Assembly: GCA_003499525.1 (NCBI GenBank)
Contig: DNTB01000041.1
Span: 62,001-126,000 of the forward strand
Direction of reading: 5' to 3'
DNA length: 64,000 nucleotides
Source: Flavobacteriales bacterium
GTDB taxonomy: Bacteria; Bacteroidota; Bacteroidia; Flavobacteriales_G; Salibacteraceae
The number at the start of each line of letters is the position of its first letter. The stretch's first letter is position 1. A program made the translations under genes and the position numbers. Below the pieces are notes generated by a model. The model saw only the letters and a program-made list of their open reading frames with translations. It did no database searches and was not told where the DNA came from. Positions 41,313 through 49,649 of this stretch are shown in pieces.

Positions 41313-42662
41313 TTATCTTACAAAATAAGTCTTAGTATTCACAAACTCCTTTATTCCATTCTCCGCCAGTTCCCGACCATAACCGCTCTTATCTGTACCG
41401 CCAAAAGGTAAACGGGGATCCGAAGCCACAAAATCATTCACAAACAGACTTCCTCCCCGTAGTTTTTCAAACATCCATCGGTGCTTTTCCAAATCTGAAG
41501 TAATCAATGAGTTCCCTAAACCATATATCGTTTGATTCGTCAGCGCTATAGCTTGTTCAGCATTCTTAAAGGTAGTTACTGCCGCTACAGGACCAAAAGT
41601 TTCTTCATCAAAAACACGCATTCCCGGCCTTACATCCGTCAAAATTCCAGGGGAAACAAAGCAATCACATTGTTCAAGACCATATTTAAGAACAGCACCC
41701 TCTCCTATAGAATCTTTAATTTGTTTCATTAAAGTTTCCGCAAGATCCAATCGGGCAAGGGGACCAAAAAAGGTCTGTTCATCCGTTGGATTACCCACTT
41801 TATGCTCCCGAATCTTTTGAATCAATCCATCCACAAATTCATGTTCCAAAGATTCATGTACTATAAATCTTTTTGCTGCGATGCAGCTTTGTCCGGTATT
41901 GAGATAGCGTCCAAGAAATCCTCTTTCGATGGCCACATCAAGATCTGCATCCGGCATCACGATGAAAGCGTTGTTCCCGCCAAGCTCCAGCAGACTCTTT
42001 TTAATTTCAGACCCTGCAACAGTTGCCACGGCCGCGCCGGCTCTCGTGCTCCCTGTAAGAGAAACACCTTTAACAAATGGATGCCGAAGTACCTTTTCAG
42101 TTTGCTCTATCGAAATAGTAAGGTTGGTAAATACCCCATCTGGAAACCCTGCCTCAAGAAATAACTCCTCCATATCATGGGCACATTGCTGCACGTTAGG
42201 TGCGTGTTTCAACAAACAGGTATTCCCAGCAGCTATGGCCGGAATTGCGAATCGAAACACTTGCCAAAAAGGAAAATTCCAGGGCATAATTCCCAGAATT
42301 ACGCCAAGAGGCTCATAGCTGACCCAGCTTCTGGTAGCAGAAGTTTCAATAGGCTCATCCTGCAACTGATCTTCCGCATGTTCTACATAGTAGTCGCAAA
42401 TCAAGGCACATTTCTCAATCTCAGCCCTGCTCTGGGTTATGGGTTTCCCCATTTCTAATGAAATATTTCTTGACAGTTTTTCTTTTTCCTCAAGAAGTAT
42501 ATTCTTCAGAGCAGATATTAAGTACAAGCGGGCTCTCAAATCAAAACCACTCCAAGTCTGAAAAGCAGAATTAGCTGTTTCAATCTTCATCTGCATCTCC
42601 GTATGGTCCAAAAGACTCCACCTTCTAATCTCTTTGAGATCGAAAGGATTAATGGAATTCAT
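41313..42662 (-). CDS. NAD(P)-dependent aldehyde dehydrogenase, succinate-semialdehyde type
   Basis: A 449-residue ALDH-superfamily enzyme. The general base is in KKSLLELGGNNAFIV (the glutamate) and the catalytic cysteine in NTGQSCIAAKRF. The substrate-binding asparagine is in MPWNFPFWQ, and EETFGPVAAV and PFGGTDKSGYGREL are the late ALDH motifs. Short N terminus and the YEPLGVILGIMPWNFPFWQVFR region match the Sad/GabD-like succinate-semialdehyde group. The start is ATG 42662; a TTG 9 bases upstream is less likely. It is divergent from the TPR gene. No GABA transaminase is nearby. Confidence 0.9.
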   Translation of the reverse strand: MNSINPFDLKEIRRWSLLDHTEMQMKIETANSAFQTWSGFDLRARLYLISALKNILLEEKEKLSRNISLEMGKPITQSRAEIEKCALICDYYVEHAEDQLQDEPIETSATRSWVSYEPLGVILGIMPWNFPFWQVFRFAIPAIAAGNTCLLKHAPNVQQCAHDMEELFLEAGFPDGVFTNLTISIEQTEKVLRHPFVKGVSLTGSTRAGAAVATVAGSEIKKSLLELGGNNAFIVMPDADLDVAIERGFLGRYLNTGQSCIAAKRFIVHESLEHEFVDGLIQKIREHKVGNPTDEQTFFGPLARLDLAETLMKQIKDSIGEGAVLKYGLEQCDCFVSPGILTDVRPGMRVFDEETFGPVAAVTTFKNAEQAIALTNQTIYGLGNSLITSDLEKHRWMFEKLRGGSLFVNDFVASDPRLPFGGTDKSGYGRELAENGIKEFVNTKTYFVR

Positions 42663-42780
42663 ATTTTTCAATTTGAATCATCTAAAATATTGATCGAATT
42701 TCACTTATCTGCGGTCATTGAAATATTAGATTTATTCTCCCTCAGTAACCTTCATCGCATTCAGTTTCGATCATCAGCAA

Positions 42781-42788
42781 TACATTTG
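42781..42788 (+). promoter_or_regulatory. promoter -7 element for the TPR protein gene
   Basis: TACATTTG matches TAnnTTTG, 19 bases before ATG 42808. Confidence 0.45.
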
Positions 42789-42807
42789 GTTCCTTAGAAT
42801 GTAGAAT

Positions 42808-44097
42808 ATGGCAGAACAAATCATACACGACGCAAACAAATTCATATCGCAAGGTAAAACGAAAGAAGCTCTGGAGTTCCTTGCCACCCAACTGGATGAG
42901 GTAACCACCAATGCTGATAAACTCGATATATTGTCCGCATTATCCGAACTCTTTGCTCAATTAGGTGAAACCGAAGATGCTGTTAAATACCTTGATATGG
43001 CCTTAAAACTTTTGGATGAGTCGGGCATGGGAACAGAAGATTACACAGTAACTAAAGCAATGCTGCTTGGAGATAAGGCAAAAATGTTAGTCAACAAATC
43101 CACCCATGAGGATGCTATCAGCACTTTCGATGAGGCAATTAATCTTTTAGAGGCCTTAAAAATAGAAGACGAGCTCATAAGCTATCAAATAGCTGAATAC
43201 CTATATTTCAAGGGCAGTTCATTTCATAACACTGGTAAATTCTTTGAAGCAAAAAAAACGCTCAAATCCAGCATTGAAACTCTCGAGAAGCTCGCGGAAA
43301 AAGACAGCCGGCAATATCTTCCCATGCTGGCAGAAGCCCAACATGAACTGGGTCAGGTATATGATTCAGACAATGATCTGCACAATGCATTTATTTATTA
43401 CAAGTACAGTTCAATGAGCTATCAACGCCTACCAAAGAAGGATCAGGAAGAATATAAAGGAGTTGTAGCTGCTGTATACAACAATATGGCAGTAACCCAA
43501 AAAAGACTGGACAACCCGGGCAAAGCAGTAGAAAACTATAATCTAACGCTTAAATATTATCAGGAACTAGCAGATAAAGAGCCCGATGTTTTCAGGCCTT
43601 ATCTAGCCGCGACTCTCAACAGCATCGGTGTTTTGTATACTGAAATGGCCAATAAAAAGAAAGGAGTGAGCTTTTACAAAGAGGCCCTTGGAATTTACGA
43701 ACTGCTGGAAGAACAGGAGCCGGGATTGTATAAACACTACATGGCTACAACGACACATAACCTAGGGGTGATTCATGATGAAATGAAAGAGCATGAAAAT
43801 GCACTGAAATACTACGAAAAGGCCCTTGAAATGCGCAAGGCATTAGCTGAAAAAGAACCGATTGCTTTTAACATGGATGTATGTGTAACACTATTAAACA
43901 TCATCACTTTGTATCATACTCAGACCGAAAAGAGCAAGAGCCTTGATTACCGTGAAAACGCATTAGAATTAATATCTGAAGCGGAACGCAGATTACAACT
44001 TATTGAAAGTGATAAACCCGTCATTAAAAGTATGAAGAGCGACGTGGAGTACTTTAGAGAGTTCTTCGAAGAAATAACTACAGAAAAGCTGAATTAA
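42808..44097 (+). CDS. tetratricopeptide repeat protein
   Basis: A 429-residue all-helical protein built of about eight TPR units (for example GETEDAVKYLDMALKLLDE, NPGKAVENYNLTLKYYQELA, HENALKYYEKALEMRKALAEK). There is no signal peptide or membrane segment, so it is cytoplasmic. The longer 40-42 residue repeats resemble kinesin-light-chain-type TPR. It acts as a protein-binding scaffold. It ends 4 bases inside the convergent hypC. Whether it serves the hydrogenase is not shown; it has its own promoter. Confidence 0.9.
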   Translation: MAEQIIHDANKFISQGKTKEALEFLATQLDEVTTNADKLDILSALSELFAQLGETEDAVKYLDMALKLLDESGMGTEDYTVTKAMLLGDKAKMLVNKSTHEDAISTFDEAINLLEALKIEDELISYQIAEYLYFKGSSFHNTGKFFEAKKTLKSSIETLEKLAEKDSRQYLPMLAEAQHELGQVYDSDNDLHNAFIYYKYSSMSYQRLPKKDQEEYKGVVAAVYNNMAVTQKRLDNPGKAVENYNLTLKYYQELADKEPDVFRPYLAATLNSIGVLYTEMANKKKGVSFYKEALGIYELLEEQEPGLYKHYMATTTHNLGVIHDEMKEHENALKYYEKALEMRKALAEKEPIAFNMDVCVTLLNIITLYHTQTEKSKSLDYRENALELISEAERRLQLIESDKPVIKSMKSDVEYFREFFEEITTEKLN

Positions 44098-44375
44098 CCC
44101 TTTTCATCAGATCTCGCAGCCCAATTCTTAAAGTCTTCGTCTTCAAGCTCACCCATCTCCTTGAGCAACTGAAAGGTCTTCTGTGCTTCATCTTCATCGA
44201 TGGTGCCGATTGCCGTACCCACATGAACCAGCACATAATCACCAATTTTAGCCTCGGGAACCATAGTAAGATTGACTTCTTTATTAACTCCTTCAAAAGA
44301 CACCTTGCCCGTTCTGAATAAAGGGTCAATATCGCTGGTTATTTCAATGAGCTTACCCGGTATTGACAAACACAT
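44094..44375 (-). CDS. hypC: hydrogenase maturation chaperone HypC
   Basis: A 93-residue HypC/HupF. It begins MCLSIPGKLIEI. The exposed C2 after loss of the initiator methionine binds the Fe(CN)2CO group while it is built on HypD and delivered to the large subunit. VGDYVLVHVGTAIGTIDEDEA is the conserved core. It is the last gene of the leftward hypB-hypC unit, 2 bases after hypB, and its stop overlaps the TPR gene end by 4 bases. Confidence 0.97.
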   Translation of the reverse strand: MCLSIPGKLIEITSDIDPLFRTGKVSFEGVNKEVNLTMVPEAKIGDYVLVHVGTAIGTIDEDEAQKTFQLLKEMGELEDEDFKNWAARSDEKG

Positions 44376-44377
44376 GA

Positions 44378-45181
44378 TTAGCTTTTTTTATTGGAACGCA
44401 ACCATTGATAGAAATCTTCCATTCCATCTCCTTTTGTAGCACTGACTTCAAAGAATATTAGGTCCGGATTCACTTTTTTCGCATATTCCTTAGTTCTTTC
44501 CACATCAAAATCCAGATATGGGATCAAATCAATTTTATTGATGATGCAAATTTGAGAACCATGGAACATATCCGGATACTTTAGCGGTTTATCATCACCT
44601 TCCGTAGTGCTGATGATAACTATTCTGAAATCCTCACCCAGGTCAAACATGGCCGGACATACAAGGTTTCCTACATTCTCGATCATCATCACACCCCCTT
44701 TTTTAGGGTCTAACTCTTTGACCGCATCGGTAACCATTCCACCGTCAAGATGACAGCCTTTACCCGTATTTACCTGAACAACTGGAACTTGCAATGCATC
44801 TATTCGGTTTGCGTCCTGCATGGTCTGCTGATCTCCTTCTATGACATAAAAGTCCATTTCAGTCTTTAAATCATTTAAGCAGCGTTCCAAAAAGGTTGTT
44901 TTACCCGATCCGGGAGAACTCACTAAATTGAATGTCGTTATCTGCAAGGCATCAAAATAGCCCCGATTTTGAGCGGCATGTAAATCGTTATGATGCAAAA
45001 TATCACGTTCCAGTTCTATTACCCTGTTTCCGTGATCATGAGAGTGACCGTGATGATGGTGTTGATGATCATGATGATGAGGGTTATCATGATCGTGTGC
45101 TACGGCCTCCACACTTAATTCCTGACCAGGACGAGCAATTTTCACATCGTCATCCTGTCCGCATCCACAAGTACTACACAT
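44378..45181 (-). CDS. hypB: hydrogenase nickel incorporation GTPase HypB
   Basis: A 267-residue HypB, which hydrolyses GTP to load nickel into the hydrogenase large subunit together with HypA. N-terminal MCSTCGCG is the high-affinity nickel site. A histidine-rich stretch (about 29-51, HHHDHQHHHHGHSHDHG type) can store several nickel ions. The GTPase domain has VSSPGSGKTTFLER (P loop), the metal-bridging site ENVGNLVCPA and NKIDLIPY. The histidine-rich tract combined with the CxxCGCG motif means both sensing and storage features are present. It follows hypA by 15 bases. Confidence 0.97.
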   Translation of the reverse strand: MCSTCGCGQDDDVKIARPGQELSVEAVAHDHDNPHHHDHQHHHHGHSHDHGNRVIELERDILHHNDLHAAQNRGYFDALQITTFNLVSSPGSGKTTFLERCLNDLKTEMDFYVIEGDQQTMQDANRIDALQVPVVQVNTGKGCHLDGGMVTDAVKELDPKKGGVMMIENVGNLVCPAMFDLGEDFRIVIISTTEGDDKPLKYPDMFHGSQICIINKIDLIPYLDFDVERTKEYAKKVNPDLIFFEVSATKGDGMEDFYQWLRSNKKS

Positions 45182-45196
45182 AAAATTTGGTTCTGA

Positions 45197-45538
45197 TTAT
45201 TCTACTTCAAGCGCTTTTACCCGCATTTCTTTTCCTTGCCGAATTTCTTTTAACAGCGCATGGCAAGTTGGACAAATATCCGCAAAATTCTGCATGTCGA
45301 ATTCAATCGCACAGTCCATACAATATCCTTTGCCTTGTATTATATTGATGTTTTTGGTGGCACCTTCAAGGACTGTTTCTTTTACCGCGACAGGCCAAAC
45401 AAATTCCAGAGAGTCAAGTTCAATTCCTGATAAAGTTCCAATATCTAAATCTATGGAATTGACTTTCCTGGCTCCTGCTTTAGCAACTTCGTCTTCGGCG
45501 ATGCGCACTATACCTAGTGCGATCGACATCTCGTGCAT
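45197..45538 (-). CDS. hypA: hydrogenase nickel chaperone HypA
   Basis: A 113-residue HypA. It starts MHEMSIALGIV, where H2 is the nickel ligand. Its zinc site consists of C73, C76, C89 and C92 (YCMDC and CPTC). It hands nickel to the large subunit in concert with HypB. Only one base separates it from the 58-residue HupE-like gene upstream, and hypB follows, so the leftward unit is [HupE-like]-hypA-hypB-hypC. Confidence 0.97.
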   Translation of the reverse strand: MHEMSIALGIVRIAEDEVAKAGARKVNSIDLDIGTLSGIELDSLEFVWPVAVKETVLEGATKNINIIQGKGYCMDCAIEFDMQNFADICPTCHALLKEIRQGKEMRVKALEVE

Positions 45539-45539
45539 T

Positions 45540-45716
45540 CTATTTTCTCAGGTATTTACGAGAGAAATATGCTCCAACCATTACTGCCATAACAATTAGA
45601 ACAATATACCCATGCGAATACAAGTAATGCAGGAAAGAATCCTCATGTCCATGGCCGGGATGAGCTAGCGCCATCATTGGAGCTATAATTAAAAGAGTAA
45701 GAAACAGCTTTTTCAT
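45540..45716 (-). CDS. 58-residue exported membrane protein with HupE-like His-rich N terminus
   Basis: ATG 45716 to TAG 45540 encodes 58 residues. Signal peptide MKKLFLTLLIIAPMMALA is predicted to leave a mature N terminus HPGHGHEDSFLHYLYSHGY, followed by one membrane helix (IVLIVMAVMVGAYF) and a basic tail SRKYLRK. The AHPGHGH opening is that of HupE/UreJ nickel or cobalt transporters, which are normally about 200 residues with six or more helices. This one keeps only the metal-ligand N terminus and a single anchor. As the first gene of the leftward hyp operon it is probably tied to periplasmic nickel handling. Function unproven. Confidence 0.75.
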   Translation of the reverse strand: MKKLFLTLLIIAPMMALAHPGHGHEDSFLHYLYSHGYIVLIVMAVMVGAYFSRKYLRK

Positions 45717-45739
45717 GTTTATTCAATTTTCTGAACTTC

Positions 45740-45747
45740 CAAAATTA
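45740..45747 (-). promoter_or_regulatory. promoter -7 element for the leftward hyp operon
   Basis: TAATTTTG on the minus strand matches TAnnTTTG, 23 bases before the ATG of the HupE-like gene. No clean -33 TTG is present. Confidence 0.45.
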
Positions 45748-45846
45748 ATCAATTCGATTTCGAAAGAATGATCTTACATAGTGTTTTCCTTATTTATATG
45801 AATTCTAAATTTCCTAAGGTTAGCATAACACAGGGTTAATTGTTTC

Positions 45847-45854
45847 TAAATTTG
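45847..45854 (+). promoter_or_regulatory. promoter -7 element for the hydrogenase structural operon
   Basis: TAAATTTG matches TAnnTTTG, 23 bases before the small-subunit ATG, followed by an A-rich leader. A TTG at the -33 distance is missing, which would suit activator-dependent transcription. Confidence 0.5.
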
Positions 45855-45877
45855 GTTCAACTCAAAAAATAAGACAA

Positions 45878-47005
45878 ATGGCCGTTACAGAGAATTCCCA
45901 AAAACAGGAAACATATTATGAAAGCATAATCAATCAGGGGTACTCTCGTCGCGACTTCATGAAGTTCGCGACATTCATGGCTGCCTACATGGGCTTGGAG
46001 ACGAGTTCCATTGCACAGGTGGTTAAAGCAATGGAGAGCACACCGAGAATCCCGGTAATTTGGGAGCATTTCCAGGAATGCACCTGCTGTAGTGAATCAT
46101 TCATCAGGTCGGATCACCCCATAGTTGCCGATGTGATACTTGATCGCGTTTCATTGGACTACACCCTGACTCTTATGGCCGCATCTGGCCATCAGGCTGA
46201 GGCTGCAAAGCACGCCACTATGGAAAAATACAAAGGGGAATACATCCTTTGTGTAGAGGGTTCTATACCAATGGCAGAGGAGGGCTATTGCTGCATAGCC
46301 GGACGTTCGTCTCTCGATATTTTAAAAGAGGCAGCCGCAGGAGCCAAAGCTATTATTGCCTGGGGAAGTTGCGCAAGCAATGGCTGCGTTCAAGCCGCCG
46401 CACCAAATCCAACCAAGGCAACTCCTATACACAAAATTATTAAAGACAAGCCGATCATCCGCGTACCCGGTTGCCCTCCAATTGGTGAGGTAATGGCAGG
46501 GGTAATCATGCATGTTGTGGCATTCGGCAGATTGCCAGAACTTGATCGACTTGGCCGACCAAAAGCGTTCTATGGCAAAAGGGTACATGATAGTTGCTAC
46601 AGAAGACCTTATTATGATGCGGGACTATTCGCCGAATCATTTGATGATGCCAATGCCAAAGAGGGATATTGCCTTTATAAGGTAGGGTGCAGAGGTCCTA
46701 TGACGTACAATTCATGTGGATCAATGCGCTGGAACAATGGAGTTAGCTTCCCCATCCAATCCGGACACGGTTGCATCGGATGCAGTGAAGAAGAGTTCTG
46801 GGATAACGGTCCATTCTACGAGCGCCTTCCAAATATGACAGGATTTGGTATAGAGAGCACTGCCGATCAGGTGGGTAAAGTTGCTGCAGGTGTGGTAGGT
46901 GCCGGACTCGTTATTCACGCGATAGGAGCAAATGTTATGAAGAGAAAAGAACTTCGCGACCGAATCAACAAGGGAATAAAAACTGAAGAACAAATACAAG
47001 CCTAA
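45878..47005 (+). CDS. hyaA: [NiFe]-hydrogenase small subunit, group 1, O2-tolerant type
   Basis: A 375-residue Tat-exported iron-sulfur subunit. The twin-arginine motif is SRRDFMKF (R24-R25). The proximal cluster ligands are C68, C71, C165 and C199 (ECTCCSE, WGSCAS, PGCPP). Two extra cysteines, C70 and C170, sit exactly where E. coli Hyd-1 C19 and C120 lie (spacing C165-C170-C199 = 5 and 29, as in Hyd-1). These build the [4Fe-3S] cluster that protects against oxygen. Distal cluster: H237, C240, C265, C271; medial [3Fe-4S]: C280, C299, C302. A C-terminal helix near 330-355 anchors it in the membrane. It heads the structural operon. Confidence 0.97.
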   Translation: MAVTENSQKQETYYESIINQGYSRRDFMKFATFMAAYMGLETSSIAQVVKAMESTPRIPVIWEHFQECTCCSESFIRSDHPIVADVILDRVSLDYTLTLMAASGHQAEAAKHATMEKYKGEYILCVEGSIPMAEEGYCCIAGRSSLDILKEAAAGAKAIIAWGSCASNGCVQAAAPNPTKATPIHKIIKDKPIIRVPGCPPIGEVMAGVIMHVVAFGRLPELDRLGRPKAFYGKRVHDSCYRRPYYDAGLFAESFDDANAKEGYCLYKVGCRGPMTYNSCGSMRWNNGVSFPIQSGHGCIGCSEEEFWDNGPFYERLPNMTGFGIESTADQVGKVAAGVVGAGLVIHAIGANVMKRKELRDRINKGIKTEEQIQA

Positions 47006-47027
47006 TAACAGAAGAAACTAAAACATC

Positions 47028-48764
47028 ATGGCAGAAAGAATTGTCGTTGACCCGATAACCAGAATAGAAGGTCACTTAAGAATAGAAGCAGAAATAAAGG
47101 ACGGAAAAATAGTAGATGCTTACAGCTCCTCAACCATGGTTCGTGGTATCGAAGAAATTGTAAAAGGCCGAGACCCAAGAGACGTTTGGGCCTTCGTACA
47201 AAGGACCTGTGGAGTTTGTACTACAGTACATGCTCTTGCATCTGTGCGCGCAGTCGAAGATGCGGTTGGTATCGCCATTCCGCCTAACGCGGAAATGGTC
47301 CGTAACATCATGGCGGGCACTCTGTATATGCACGATCATGTGGTTCACTTCTATCATTTGCACGCTCTTGACTGGGTAGACGTGGTTTCATGCCTTAGTG
47401 CTGACCCAGCAGAAACTTCGCGAATAGCACAGAGTATCTCCAATTGGCCAAAAAGCTCACCTGGATATTTCTCTGATGTCCAAAAACGAATCAAAAAATT
47501 TGTGGACAGTGGACAACTGGGAATTTTTGCCAACGGATATTGGGGTCATCCGCAGATGAAACTTCCAGCAGAAATTAATCTGCTTGCAGTAGCTCACTAT
47601 CTTGAAGCTCTGGAATGGCAAAAGGAAATCGTAAAAGTTCACGCCATTTTTGGTGGAAAAAACCCGCATCCAAACTATTTAGTTGGAGGTATGGCTTGCG
47701 CTATTAATCCTGAAAGCCAGGGAGGACTTAACGCAGAACGCCTAGCCTATGTAGGTCAATTGATAAAGCAGGGAAGAGATTTTGTTAATCAGGTGTATAT
47801 TCCTGATCTTCTTGCTATTGCATCATTCTACAAAGATTGGGGCGCCATTGGAAAAGGAAAGTATGGAAACTACATGTCCTACGGAGATTTTCCAATGAAT
47901 GGCTATGCTGATAAAGATGCATTCAAGTTCCCTCAAGGTATCATTCTCAATGATGATATATCAAACGTGATGCCGATCGATCAAAAGGCAGAAGATGAGA
48001 TTCAGGAACATATCAATAACTCCTGGTATGATTACTCAGATGGTAATGAAACAGGAAAACACCCATGGAAGGGTGAGACCAACATCAACTATTCTGGTCC
48101 AAAACCTCCATACGACCATCTTGATGTTAACCAGAAATACAGTTTTGTTAAGACGCCGCGCTGGAAAGGCATGCCAATGGAAGTTGGTCCACTCTCAAGA
48201 GTGCTGGTCGCCTATGCCAAGGGGGTACCCGAGTTCAAAGAAGTTGTGGATATGGCACTGGCCAAACTCGACGTTCCAGTTACTGCATTATTCTCCACAT
48301 TAGGTAGAACTGCTGCACGCGGTCTGGAAACGACAGTTGTTGCCGACTGGACAGTTGAGTTCTATGACAAACTCATGAATAATATCAAGAACGGAGATAC
48401 CCGAATGGCAAATTCCGAAATGTTTGATCCTAAAACGTGGCCAAAAGAATGTAAGGGAGTTGGTCATATGGAAGCTCCTCGCGGTTCCTTAGCTCATTGG
48501 ATAGTCATTAAAGATGGTAAAACAGCCAACTATCAGCAGGTAGTGCCGAGCACATGGAATGCTTCGCCAAGAGATCCTAAAGGACAAATGAGTGCTTATG
48601 AAGCCACTTTGATCGACACTCCAATTGCTGATCCAGAACAACCTTTGGAAATCATCAGAACTATTCACTCATTTGATCCATGCCTCGCTTGTGCAGTACA
48701 TCTGTACGATTCGAAAGGAAAGCATATATCAACGGTGAATAATACGACAACGTGTAACATTTAA
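47028..48764 (+). CDS. hyaB: [NiFe]-hydrogenase large (nickel) subunit
   Basis: A 578-residue catalytic subunit. The N-terminal PITRIEGHLRIEAE is conserved. The first nickel ligand pair is C61-x-x-C64 in RTCGVCTTVHA. The second is C552-x-x-C555 in FDPCLACAVH. After H558 a 20-residue tail (LYDSKGKHISTVNNTTTCNI) should be removed by the maturation protease once nickel is in place. With the small subunit it oxidises H2 at the outer face of the inner membrane, having been co-exported by Tat. It starts 22 bases after the small subunit gene. Confidence 0.97.
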   Translation: MAERIVVDPITRIEGHLRIEAEIKDGKIVDAYSSSTMVRGIEEIVKGRDPRDVWAFVQRTCGVCTTVHALASVRAVEDAVGIAIPPNAEMVRNIMAGTLYMHDHVVHFYHLHALDWVDVVSCLSADPAETSRIAQSISNWPKSSPGYFSDVQKRIKKFVDSGQLGIFANGYWGHPQMKLPAEINLLAVAHYLEALEWQKEIVKVHAIFGGKNPHPNYLVGGMACAINPESQGGLNAERLAYVGQLIKQGRDFVNQVYIPDLLAIASFYKDWGAIGKGKYGNYMSYGDFPMNGYADKDAFKFPQGIILNDDISNVMPIDQKAEDEIQEHINNSWYDYSDGNETGKHPWKGETNINYSGPKPPYDHLDVNQKYSFVKTPRWKGMPMEVGPLSRVLVAYAKGVPEFKEVVDMALAKLDVPVTALFSTLGRTAARGLETTVVADWTVEFYDKLMNNIKNGDTRMANSEMFDPKTWPKECKGVGHMEAPRGSLAHWIVIKDGKTANYQQVVPSTWNASPRDPKGQMSAYEATLIDTPIADPEQPLEIIRTIHSFDPCLACAVHLYDSKGKHISTVNNTTTCNI

Positions 48765-48775
48765 GCAATTGACCT

Positions 48776-49567
48776 ATGGCAGATTCAAATGACAATTGGT
48801 ATCCCCGAAATTTTAAAAGGGCATACGTCTGGGAATTACCAGTCAGAGTATTCCACTGGGTTAATTTCCTATGCATCATTGTTTTAAGTGCAACTGGGTT
48901 TCTAATATCTGACCCTCCTGCAATACTCTCAAATGAAGATGCGACCAGCCAATACTGGTTCGGTATCATCCGCTTTACACATTTTGCTGCGGCATATCTT
49001 TTTACTGCGGCCATCGTAATGCGACTATATTGGTTCTTCGTCGGAAATCAATTCGCCCGTTGGTCCGCGTATTGGCCATGGACGAAAGAGGCAATTAAAA
49101 ATGCCAAACACGTGGTATGGGTTGATGTAATGCTCTTAAGTAAAAAAGAGCATCGTCTGGAAGACCTGAGTATCGGACACAATTCCGTAGCTGCATTTGC
49201 ATACCTTATGTTTTTCGTACTCTTTTTCGTGATGATTTTAACAGGTTTTGGTTTATATGCACCCACTTCAGAGTGGTGGTTGCCTAATATGTTCGCCTGG
49301 GTACCTTCTCTCCTCGGGGGAGATTTTAATACTCGCATCATACATCATGGAGCCATGTGGCTAATTCTGATTATATCCATCATTCATATTTACCTGGTCT
49401 TTTATCATGAGTGGCTGGAAGGACGAGGCGAAGTCTCTTCAATGTTCAGTGGATATAAATTCATCCGGGCAGAACGTATGGCTAATACATACAGAAGTCC
49501 TGTAAAGCAGGAAAGCACAAAAGAAGTTGAGCAACCTGCAGAGTTTGATCCGAATGATCCTTGCTAA
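48776..49567 (+). CDS. hyaC: hydrogenase cytochrome b subunit (HyaC/HupC type)
   Basis: A 263-residue membrane cytochrome. Four helices are seen. Candidate haem ligands are H27 in VRVFHWVNFLC, the histidine in RFTHFAAAYLF, and those in RIIHHGAMWLILIISIIHIYLVFYHEW, matching the diheme NiFe-hydrogenase cytochrome b family. It takes electrons from the small subunit distal cluster and reduces menaquinone. A long C-terminal tail (about 225-263) is acidic and probably cytoplasmic. It is the last gene before the internal terminator. Confidence 0.95.
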   Translation: MADSNDNWYPRNFKRAYVWELPVRVFHWVNFLCIIVLSATGFLISDPPAILSNEDATSQYWFGIIRFTHFAAAYLFTAAIVMRLYWFFVGNQFARWSAYWPWTKEAIKNAKHVVWVDVMLLSKKEHRLEDLSIGHNSVAAFAYLMFFVLFFVMILTGFGLYAPTSEWWLPNMFAWVPSLLGGDFNTRIIHHGAMWLILIISIIHIYLVFYHEWLEGRGEVSSMFSGYKFIRAERMANTYRSPVKQESTKEVEQPAEFDPNDPC

Positions 49568-49596
49568 TTAAACCATAAAAAAAACCCGACTTAACG

Positions 49597-49628
49597 AAAA
49601 ACCTTGCACCCGATGTGCAAGGTTTTTT
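49597..49628 (+). terminator. strong hairpin terminator inside the hydrogenase cluster
   Basis: A 13-bp perfect stem (AAAAACCTTGCAC with GTGCAAGGTTTTT) and a CCGAT loop, followed by a T tract, lies 30 bases after the cytochrome b stop and 22 bases before the maturation protease ATG. It should separate the structural genes from the maturation genes. Confidence 0.92.
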
Positions 49629-49649
49629 ATTTAGTCTTATACTTGGACT

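Noticed and set aside
41802..42458. Several overlapping plus-strand frames inside the aldehyde dehydrogenase gene
   Set aside because: The minus-strand ALDH motifs are intact throughout. The opposite-strand translations show no motif or membrane pattern and compete with each other.
45020..45095. Repetitive ATGATG/CATGATGATG tract, considered as a microsatellite repeat
   Set aside because: It is the coding sequence for the histidine-rich nickel-binding stretch of HypB.
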